6,562 nucleotides of DNA from Cryomorphaceae bacterium (GTDB lineage Bacteria > Bacteroidota > Bacteroidia > Flavobacteriales > Schleiferiaceae). Within the stretch, counting starts at the first letter, position 1. Each line of letters begins with the position of its first letter. A program made the position numbers and the translations under genes. The DNA is taken from NCBI GenBank assembly GCA_003445735.1, contig DMCR01000095.1:2731-9292 (forward strand), in the 5' to 3' direction. The notes under the pieces were generated by a model. That model was not told the origin of the DNA, searched no databases, and saw only the letters and a program-made list of their open reading frames with translations. This document shows positions 1 through 5,418 of the stretch, piece by piece.

Positions 1-1
1 A

Positions 2-979
2 CAAGCCGCCATATTTGCCGGCATCAGCAGCAATGTCCCTGCCACCACCATCAATAAAGTATGTTCTTCAGGAATGAAGGCGGTGATGATGGCTGCACAA
101 GCCATTAAGGCCGGCGATGCAGATATCATAATTGCAGGTGGCATGGAAAATATGAGTGCTGTACCCCACTACCTCCCTAGCAGTCGTAACGGTATTAAGC
201 TGGGTGATATTGCCATGGTAGACGGTTTGGTGAAGGACGGCCTGACGGATGTATATAATGCACAACACATGGGATTATGTGCGGAATTGTGCGCGAGCGA
301 GCACAACTACTCTCGTGAAGCACAAGATGATTTCGCCCTTGAAAGCTACAAGCGCAGTGCTGCGGCTTGGGAAGCAGGAAAATTTGATAAGGAAGTTGTT
401 CCAGTAATGATTCCGCAACGCAAAGGAGACCCAGTGGCCTTTGATTGCGATGAGGAATACACCAAGGTGAACGTGGACAAGGTTTCTAAGTTACGCCCTG
501 TGTTTAAGAAAGACGGTACAATCACGGCTGCCAATGCCTCTACCTTGAATGACGGTGCGGCAGCATTAGTGCTTATGAGTGCTCAGAAAGCAGCTGAATT
601 AGGCCTCAAACCAGTGGCTAAGATTATCAGTTATGCCGACGCAGCGCAGGAACCAGAATGGTTTACCACGGCTCCGGCCAAGGCACTTCCTAAGGCAATG
701 GCCAAGGCGAGTATAACTTTGGATCAAGTCGATTATTTCGAGTTTAATGAAGCCTTTTCTGTCGTGGGCTTAGCCAATACGGACATATTAGGATTGGATG
801 CAGCGAAAGTGAATGTCAACGGAGGTGCTGTAAGCTTAGGTCATCCACTAGGTGCCTCTGGCGCGCGCATTGTGACCACATTGATTTACGTATTGGAGCA
901 AAACGATGGTACCATTGGTGCGACAGCTATCTGTAACGGTGGCGGAGGAGCGTCGGCCATGGTAATCGAACGATTGTAA
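2..979 (+). CDS. Acetyl-CoA C-acetyltransferase (thiolase), 3' part, truncated by window start
   Basis: Thiolase-family enzyme that condenses two acetyl-CoA to acetoacetyl-CoA, or cleaves 3-ketoacyl-CoA in reverse; a cytoplasmic enzyme of fatty-acid, ketone-body or isoprenoid metabolism. The reading frame is open from base 2, so the internal ATG at 74 is not the start. Counting codons from base 2, the nucleophilic cysteine lies at codon 21 in the motif NKVCSSGMKAV. Further family motifs are NEAF (Asn at codon 249), GGAVSLGHPLGASGAR (catalytic His at codon 281) and CNGGGG (acid/base Cys at codon 311). The nucleophile normally sits near residue 90, so roughly 70 N-terminal residues should lie upstream. 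NKVCSSGMK is typical of the biosynthetic AtoB/PhaA/ACAT group rather than FadA, but substrate chain length is not proven. All visible catalytic residues are intact. The gene ends in TAA, and a strong terminator follows 21 bases later, so it is the last gene of its transcript. Confidence 0.97.
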   Translation, partial: QAAIFAGISSNVPATTINKVCSSGMKAVMMAAQAIKAGDADIIIAGGMENMSAVPHYLPSSRNGIKLGDIAMVDGLVKDGLTDVYNAQHMGLCAELCASEHNYSREAQDDFALESYKRSAAAWEAGKFDKEVVPVMIPQRKGDPVAFDCDEEYTKVNVDKVSKLRPVFKKDGTITAANASTLNDGAAALVLMSAQKAAELGLKPVAKIISYADAAQEPEWFTTAPAKALPKAMAKASITLDQVDYFEFNEAFSVVGLANTDILGLDAAKVNVNGGAVSLGHPLGASGARIVTTLIYVLEQNDGTIGATAICNGGGGASAMVIERL

Positions 980-1000
980 ATCAACCTTTTGCAAATGTTG

Positions 1001-1031
1001 AAACCCTGGCTTCGGCTGGGGTTTTCTTTTT
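1001..1031 (+). terminator. Intrinsic terminator of the thiolase transcript, UUCG tetraloop
   Basis: A 10-bp stem pairs 1001-1010 (AAACCCTGGC) with 1015-1024 (GCTGGGGTTT), including two adjacent G-U wobbles. It closes on the loop TTCG at 1011-1014 with a C-G closing pair, which is the extra-stable cUUCGg tetraloop. The right arm runs into a T-rich tract (TTTTCTTTTT, 1022-1031). Stem, loop and U-tract together make a canonical Rho-independent terminator. It separates the thiolase from the downstream peptidase gene. Confidence 0.92.
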
Positions 1032-1091
1032 GTGTAAAAAATGTAGCAATACCTGGCAACGTGGTTCATGAGTATGCTAATTTAGGATAAC

Positions 1092-1877
1092 ATGAGTGAT
1101 AGAAATCTAGGCATCGCATTTTTGGGCAGCGCTCCTTTGAGAGCCGAGACGTCTGACCGAGCAGAATTGGTCAATGTCGTCCTTTTTGGCGAGACCTTTG
1201 AGATTCTCGATAAGCAGGCAAAATGGTCTAGAATCAGGTTACATCATGATCTCTACGAGGGATGGATAGATAATTTTCAGTATCAAGAACTTAGCAACGA
1301 AGACTTCAATCGTATTCAATCTGGCAATCGCCATGTTTGCAGCGAAACCGTGCAACTACTTCAGGCGGAGGATGCTACGAAATCCACACTGATTCCTCAG
1401 GGCAGTTTGTTGCCTCTTTTTGATGGAAAAACTACAGCCATTGGTGAGCAGGTCTTCAAGTTTGAAGGAGAGCAGACTACAGGCACAGGCACCAGAGAGG
1501 CTTTAGTAAACACTGCTTTTTCGTATTTGAATGCACCATATCTGTGGGGTGGGCGAACGCCCTTCGGGGTTGATTGCAGCGGGTTTACTCAAATGGTGTA
1601 CCGCCAATATGGCGCCAGTATTCCGCGAGATGCTGGTCAACAAGCCAAGAAAGGACGTTCGTTGAGCTTTTTAGAGGAATGTTTACCTGGAGATTTAGCG
1701 TTTTTTGATAATACGGAAGGTGCCATAACCCACGTGGGCATTGTACTTGAAGATGGAAAAATTATACATGCCTCGGGGAGAGTTCGCGTGGATAGTTTAG
1801 ATCAGAGTGGAATTTATAATGCATTATTGGGCCGACATACCCATAAACTCAGAGTATTAAAGCGTTTGATTCCTTAA
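1092..1877 (+). CDS. SH3-domain NlpC/P60 (C40) peptidase, probably cytoplasmic
   Basis: Complete protein of 261 residues. The C-terminal half (about 132-260) is an NlpC/P60 cysteine peptidase. The predicted nucleophile is Cys162 in GVDCSGF, the general base His214 in THVGIVL and the third polar residue His226 in KIIHASG, with the family signature PGDLAFFD at 199-206. Residues about 5-65 resemble a bacterial SH3-like domain (E..D....W.RI..H.LYEGWI), with a linker or second SH3-like part up to 130. Family knowledge points to cleavage of gamma-D-Glu-diaminoacid bonds in peptidoglycan peptides, as in YkfC-type dipeptidyl-peptidase VI. The start is fixed: an in-frame TAG lies at 1083-1085, and AGGA at 1084-1087 gives a weak, closely spaced ribosome site. 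No signal peptide is present, so the protein probably trims imported muropeptides in the cytoplasm rather than acting on the wall. The stop overlaps that of the convergent DUF4268 gene. Confidence 0.93.
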   Translation: MSDRNLGIAFLGSAPLRAETSDRAELVNVVLFGETFEILDKQAKWSRIRLHHDLYEGWIDNFQYQELSNEDFNRIQSGNRHVCSETVQLLQAEDATKSTLIPQGSLLPLFDGKTTAIGEQVFKFEGEQTTGTGTREALVNTAFSYLNAPYLWGGRTPFGVDCSGFTQMVYRQYGASIPRDAGQQAKKGRSLSFLEECLPGDLAFFDNTEGAITHVGIVLEDGKIIHASGRVRVDSLDQSGIYNALLGRHTHKLRVLKRLIP

Positions 1878-2335
1878 CGGGCCAAGCCTTTGACAACTTC
1901 TCCTCCGAGCTCCCAGAATTCATCCAATGCCAATAGTTTGGCTTCATAAAAATCAACAATCGCGGGCCATTGCGTTTTGTCATAGAAGTTGGCCCCTTCA
2001 AGCTTTACCCAGATACGGCTTACGATCACACCGCTATCCAACATGATTCGAGGTTCGTACAACATTTCTTGGCCTATGTGACTATTAAGCATGGATTTAA
2101 ATTCTTCGAATTGATCATAAAACAAAGCACGGATTTCGGGGTCTTTGAATTGTAAATCTATGGCCAAACCAACTTCTGGAAACGTCAGTAGTCGAAAGAA
2201 AATACCGCGAACGCCAGTCCTGTAGCTTTCCCAGCGAATTCCTCCCCCACCCAAACTTTTATGCCTCGACATGCGTTTAGTAAATAGCTGGAAAAATGAA
2301 GTATTTAGGTCTTTTTTTTCTTCTCTAGAAAACAT
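1874..2335 (-). CDS. DUF4268 family protein, function unknown
   Basis: A 153-residue protein that I recognise as the short, single-domain DUF4268 type common in Bacteroidota. Family-like features are the opening MFSREEKK, the segment GGIRWESYRTGVRGIFFRL (about 31-49), the acidic helix with ALFYDQFEEFK (70-80), the segment SRIWVKLEGANFYDK (106-120) and the ending ALDEFWE (136-142). There is no signal peptide or membrane segment, so it should be cytoplasmic. Its biochemical function is not known to me; in longer relatives the domain is joined to other modules, some nuclease-like, but none is present here. The start is well defined: an in-frame TGA lies 9 bases before the ATG. Codons 6-8 contain a run of eight A (T at 2312-2319 on the + strand). 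The gene is convergent with the NlpC/P60 peptidase and divergent from the YkuK-like gene. Confidence 0.85.
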   Translation of the reverse strand: MFSREEKKDLNTSFFQLFTKRMSRHKSLGGGGIRWESYRTGVRGIFFRLLTFPEVGLAIDLQFKDPEIRALFYDQFEEFKSMLNSHIGQEMLYEPRIMLDSGVIVSRIWVKLEGANFYDKTQWPAIVDFYEAKLLALDEFWELGGEVVKGLAR

Positions 2336-2352
2336 TTTTGAACTTCACGCTG
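2336..2352. promoter_or_regulatory. 17-bp divergent gap between DUF4268 and YkuK-like start codons
   Basis: Only 17 bases separate the two divergent ATGs, and in-frame stops on both sides (TGA at 2347-2345 on the minus strand, TAG at 2326-2328 on the plus strand) rule out much longer proteins. At least one promoter, and probably both, must therefore lie within the coding sequence of the opposite gene. The segment is AT-rich, but I found no exact TAnnTTTG motif in a sensible place for either gene. Confidence 0.5.
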
Positions 2353-2808
2353 ATGCAGGTACAATATCGGAAACTAGACGGAACAATAATCGAAAATCTC
2401 TCCGCATATGTTCTATCTTATTTACGAGCGCATCCTGCGGCGACCTTAAGTGTGGGGTCCGATTCCCAAAACATTGGCGGCCAAACCATTTACGTCACCG
2501 TCATCGCATTCCGGCACCTCGGCAAGGGAGTGCATTACATCTACCACAAGCGCAGGGAACCGCTGATTAATGACATGATCGCCCGCCTGTTTAAAGAAGC
2601 TCAAGACAGCATAGAAACTGCTGAATACCTTCGCGACAATAGTGTGGAAGTGCCTTTGACTATCGACGTGGACTACAACGAAGATGAGCAGTTCGCCTCC
2701 CATAGGCTAATCCCAATGGTTAAGGGATGGATCTTGGGTCTGGGCTATACGATGAATACCAAGCAGAACATCCAAATCGCGAGCATTGCTGCCGACCATC
2801 TTTTATAG
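2353..2808 (+). CDS. YkuK-like (DUF458) RNase H-fold protein
   Basis: Protein of 151 residues resembling the YkuK/DUF458 family, which is predicted to adopt an RNase H-like fold. Its cellular role is not established. Visible family motifs are VGSDSQ (Asp37) on the first strand, the basic stretch HYIYHKRREPL (61-71), the helix RLFKEAQDSIETAEYLR (78-94), IDVDYN (Asp105, Asp107) and AADHL near the C-terminus (Asp148). These acidic residues are in the right order to form a metal-binding site, but this is inference. I chose ATG 2353: an in-frame TAG at 2326-2328 prevents a longer start, and the only other conventional start codon is TTG at 2338, which would add five residues (156 in total). The ATG version begins MQVQYRKLDG, which suits family members. 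No Shine-Dalgarno is evident. Its start codon is 17 bp from that of the divergent DUF4268 gene. Confidence 0.86.
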   Translation: MQVQYRKLDGTIIENLSAYVLSYLRAHPAATLSVGSDSQNIGGQTIYVTVIAFRHLGKGVHYIYHKRREPLINDMIARLFKEAQDSIETAEYLRDNSVEVPLTIDVDYNEDEQFASHRLIPMVKGWILGLGYTMNTKQNIQIASIAADHLL

Positions 2809-2824
2809 ATGTGAATCTTACCCA

Positions 2825-2930
2825 TAGCCTTAACTTCAGTATGTACTAGCTATGTTCTCAATTAAGGCATCGAGGCAGTTGATGCCGTGCCTTGGCCGGC
2901 AGTTATTAAGGCTCAAAAAAGTTAAGACTA
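2825..2930. repeat. Nested, mutually exclusive inverted repeats in the gap before the receptor gene
   Basis: TAGCCTTAACTT (2825-2836) can pair with AAGTTAAGACTA (2919-2930) at 11 of 12 positions. The same left arm can instead pair through AGCCTTAA (2826-2833) with TTAAGGCT (2906-2913) at 8 of 8, or through GCCTTAA (2827-2833) with TTAAGGC (2862-2868) at 7 of 7. Inside lies a hairpin, GGCATC (2866-2871) with GATGCC (2881-2886) around a 9-base loop, and an overlapping option AAGGCA (2864-2869) with TGCCTT (2888-2893). ATTAAGGC occurs twice as a direct repeat (2861-2868, 2905-2912). No T-tract follows on the plus strand, so it is not a standard intrinsic terminator. It lies upstream of the receptor's likely -7 box, so it would belong to the 3' untranslated region of the YkuK-like transcript or act as a DNA site. 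Role unknown. Confidence 0.5.
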
Positions 2931-2957
2931 AAGCGATTTTATTTGAGGTTTGGACCC

Positions 2958-2965
2958 TAACTTTG
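2958..2965 (+). promoter_or_regulatory. Bacteroidota-type -7 box for the TonB-dependent receptor
   Basis: TAACTTTG matches the Bacteroidota primary-sigma -7 consensus TAnnTTTG exactly and ends 19 bases before the ATG at 2985. This implies a short leader of roughly a dozen bases. A -33 TTTG at the expected distance is not clear; TTTG at 2942-2945 is closer than usual. Confidence 0.6.
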
Positions 2966-2984
2966 CGATCAAATCTTTTTTGAC

Positions 2985-5378
2985 ATGCGTAACGTTTGCC
3001 CCTACCTAACCGTCGCATTTTTCATCTCCCTATCGAGCTGGGCTCAAAACTTAGGTACACTTCAAGGCGAAGCTCTTGATGCACTGAATCTCAGTCCATT
3101 GGATAATTGGACCGTAGAAGTTATTCAAGGTGCATTTACCCGCCAAAAGACGGTTGATACTGAGGGTAAATTTGTGTTTGAATCCCTCCCTACCGGCTTA
3201 TACAATGTGCGAGCTCTAAGCCCTTCGGGTCAGATTCAAACCTTGCATGAAGTTCAGATCCGCTCAACCAAACCTGAATTTGTCAGCTTGTTGGTGGAAC
3301 GCGTCACTTCTTTAGAAGAGGTAGCCGTGCGTGCCGATGCCTTTCATCGTACTCCGGAAACGCCGTTGAGCATTAAGAACATCAACCGTTCTGAAATGAT
3401 GCGAATGCCCGGCGCTGTATTGGATTTGAGTAAAGTCATTCAAAATTTCCCAGGTGTATTGCCCAAACCTTCCTTCGGTTATGCAATTGCCATGCGTGGT
3501 GGAGCTCCGAACGAGAACAGATACTTGTTAGACGGAATTTCCCTTCCGACGGTGAATCACTTCAGCATTCAAGGAGCCTCGGGAGGTGCGGTGAGTTTGA
3601 TTAACTTAGATCATATCCAGGGAATGGATTTAGTAACCGGAGGGTTTCCTGCAGATGTAGATGATGCCTTATCTGGCGTACTTCAGCTCGAAGGGCGTAA
3701 TGCGCGTGCCGACCGATGGGGAGTGCGTGCGACACAGGGTGGCACGGATTATGGCGTTACGCTAGAAGGACCTGTGGGCGATAAGACCCTGATCACCATG
3801 AGTGGTCGAAATAGCTTCTCGCAACATTATTTCAAGCTTTTCAATATTCCAGTATTGCCTACCTATCAGGATGCGCAGTTGCGTCTTCATCACAAAATTG
3901 GACCGAGAAAAGACCTTACCATTATCGGCGTAGGTGGATGGGACGACTACAAATTATACATTGATGGACGAGGCAGCGATGCCCTACTCTACAATGTGGG
4001 CTACATCCCAGAAGGGACGCAGCAAACGGAAGTTTTAGGTGCCCGTTACCGCTCTTTTACCGACAATGGTCGATGGGAATACGTGCTGAGCCGCGATCAT
4101 GTCGGCAACCAAGCCGAAAAGTTTATTAACAACACGGGCTTGGACGGAGATAAACAATTAGAATACAGTAGCACTGAGACCAATACCAGATTTAATGTAG
4201 TCCACCATGTGGTCAGCAAAGATTGGCAATGGAAATACGGCCTGAACCTCGTATTCAGAGACTACGGCCTCGATATGTGGAACGTGCGCTATAACAACGA
4301 TATAGCGGTTCAGCGTATTGATACTTTGGATTATTTGGCACAGCAAGACTTTATAAGTGCTGGAGCGTTCACCCATCTTACCCGTCATTATTTAGAGCGT
4401 AGGTTATCGACAAGCGTTGGGGTACGTATGGATATACACACCTTGAATTTGACAACTATTAATCCGTTGACGCAGCTATCCCCTCGTATGAGTGTGCAAT
4501 ATCATTTAAATGATGCATGGGCGGTTCAAGGGAACTTGGGAAGCTACACGCAGTTACCTCCGGCTATTACCATTTTAGCAAATACTGCGAATAATTGGTC
4601 AAGATACAGCTACGCCGGACGAGTAAGTCAAGCTGCTACTGGTATTGAGTTCCAGAATGGGCAGACTTATAGATTCTCTCTTGAGGGATATTACAAGGAT
4701 TACATTTCAATGCCTTATTTCTGGAATGACCAAATGGCCTTCACACAGGCCATTGGATCCTATGTTGCTGTCGGGGACCAAGTAAGTTCTTCTCGTGCTC
4801 AAGGCCGGGCTTATGGATTTGAATTATTCCTGCAACAAAAACTTAAAGGTACCTATTGGTGGACTATGAGCTACAACTTTGGCTACAGTGAAACGCGTTT
4901 AAATGCTTCAAGAGAATGGGAACCAACGGTATGGGATAACCGCCACAACATCAACCTTGTCTTAGGTAAGGTTTGGGGTAAAGGCTGGCAGATAGGTGCC
5001 AAATACCGCTGGGCTACAGGAACGCCATACACCCCGTTTGACACAGAACTCAGCGCTCAAATAGCGAACTGGGACATATTGCAGCGCGGGATTTTCGATG
5101 TGGACCAAATCATGGGCGAGCGCTTGAAAGCCTACAGCGTAATTGACGTTCGATTGGACAAGACTTACAACAAGAAGAATTACAGCTTGACTTGGTTCTT
5201 GGATTTGCAAAACTTCACTAGCTCCGATATTCCGTTGATGCCGTATTTGACGGTAGAGCGCGATGATACGGGAATACCCGTAATTGATCCTATGGATGCT
5301 GGTAAATACAGCATTAAACTTATTCAAAGCGATACGGGTAGACTGCTTCCTACCATCGGATTGATCCTCGAGATTTAA
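2985..5378 (+). CDS. TonB-dependent outer-membrane receptor with CarboxypepD_reg-like domain
   Basis: Complete 797-residue outer-membrane active transporter driven by TonB-ExbBD. Residues 1-20 form a signal peptide (hydrophobic core TVAFFISLSSWA, predicted cleavage before Gln21). Residues about 22-105 are a carboxypeptidase-regulatory-like beta domain (GKFVFESLPTGLYNVRA at 61-77), typical of Bacteroidota receptors. A TonB-box-like LEEVAV follows at 110-115. The plug spans about 125-236 and carries the hallmark RGG..NENRYLLDG (171-184) and GGFPADVDDALSGVLQLE (219-236). The rest is a 22-strand-type barrel with alternating aromatic strands, such as YWWTMSYNFGYSE. It is shorter than SusC proteins (about 1000 residues) and no SusD-like gene is visible, so a polysaccharide-utilisation SusCD pair is unlikely. 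The C-terminus is ILEI rather than an aromatic residue, a small deviation. The substrate cannot be assigned. It is followed after 40 bases by an arylsulfotransferase-like gene on the same strand. Confidence 0.95.
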   Translation: MRNVCPYLTVAFFISLSSWAQNLGTLQGEALDALNLSPLDNWTVEVIQGAFTRQKTVDTEGKFVFESLPTGLYNVRALSPSGQIQTLHEVQIRSTKPEFVSLLVERVTSLEEVAVRADAFHRTPETPLSIKNINRSEMMRMPGAVLDLSKVIQNFPGVLPKPSFGYAIAMRGGAPNENRYLLDGISLPTVNHFSIQGASGGAVSLINLDHIQGMDLVTGGFPADVDDALSGVLQLEGRNARADRWGVRATQGGTDYGVTLEGPVGDKTLITMSGRNSFSQHYFKLFNIPVLPTYQDAQLRLHHKIGPRKDLTIIGVGGWDDYKLYIDGRGSDALLYNVGYIPEGTQQTEVLGARYRSFTDNGRWEYVLSRDHVGNQAEKFINNTGLDGDKQLEYSSTETNTRFNVVHHVVSKDWQWKYGLNLVFRDYGLDMWNVRYNNDIAVQRIDTLDYLAQQDFISAGAFTHLTRHYLERRLSTSVGVRMDIHTLNLTTINPLTQLSPRMSVQYHLNDAWAVQGNLGSYTQLPPAITILANTANNWSRYSYAGRVSQAATGIEFQNGQTYRFSLEGYYKDYISMPYFWNDQMAFTQAIGSYVAVGDQVSSSRAQGRAYGFELFLQQKLKGTYWWTMSYNFGYSETRLNASREWEPTVWDNRHNINLVLGKVWGKGWQIGAKYRWATGTPYTPFDTELSAQIANWDILQRGIFDVDQIMGERLKAYSVIDVRLDKTYNKKNYSLTWFLDLQNFTSSDIPLMPYLTVERDDTGIPVIDPMDAGKYSIKLIQSDTGRLLPTIGLILEI

Positions 5379-5391
5379 GAAGGGATTGCAC

Positions 5392-5399
5392 TACCTTTG
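5392..5399 (+). promoter_or_regulatory. Bacteroidota-type -7 box for the arylsulfotransferase-like gene
   Basis: TACCTTTG is an exact match to TAnnTTTG and ends 19 bases before the ATG at 5419, the same spacing as the motif ahead of the receptor gene. It lies in the 40-bp gap after the receptor stop codon. No convincing -33 element is seen: the nearest upstream TTG (5361-5363) is farther than usual. It may give this gene its own transcript in addition to read-through from the receptor. Confidence 0.55.
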
Positions 5400-5418
5400 G
5401 GGGCCATAATTGGACAAT

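Noticed and set aside
1078..1085. TAATTTAG as a -7 promoter box for the NlpC/P60 gene
   Set aside because: It matches TAnnTTTG at five of six fixed positions but ends only 6 nt before the ATG, which would give an essentially leaderless transcript; there is no supporting -33 element.
2333..2340. CATTTTTG as a -7 box for the YkuK-like gene
   Set aside because: One consensus mismatch in an AT-rich stretch, and it lies too close to the ATG at 2353 for a normal leader.
2338..2352. TTG at 2338 as the start of the YkuK-like gene
   Set aside because: ATG 2353 is 15 bases downstream and gives an N-terminus that fits the family; a TTG start would add only five residues without clear ribosome-site support.
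2866..2886. GGCATC/GATGCC hairpin as an intrinsic terminator of the YkuK-like gene
   Set aside because: The 6-bp stem has a 9-base loop and is followed by GTGCCTTGG rather than a T-tract.
4962..5327. Minus-strand open frame of 121 codons
   Set aside because: It lies inside the barrel-coding part of the TonB-dependent receptor and its translation resembles no family I know.
2985..5378. SusC-type polysaccharide transporter
   Set aside because: The protein is about 200 residues shorter than typical SusC proteins, and the next gene is an arylsulfotransferase-like protein, not SusD.
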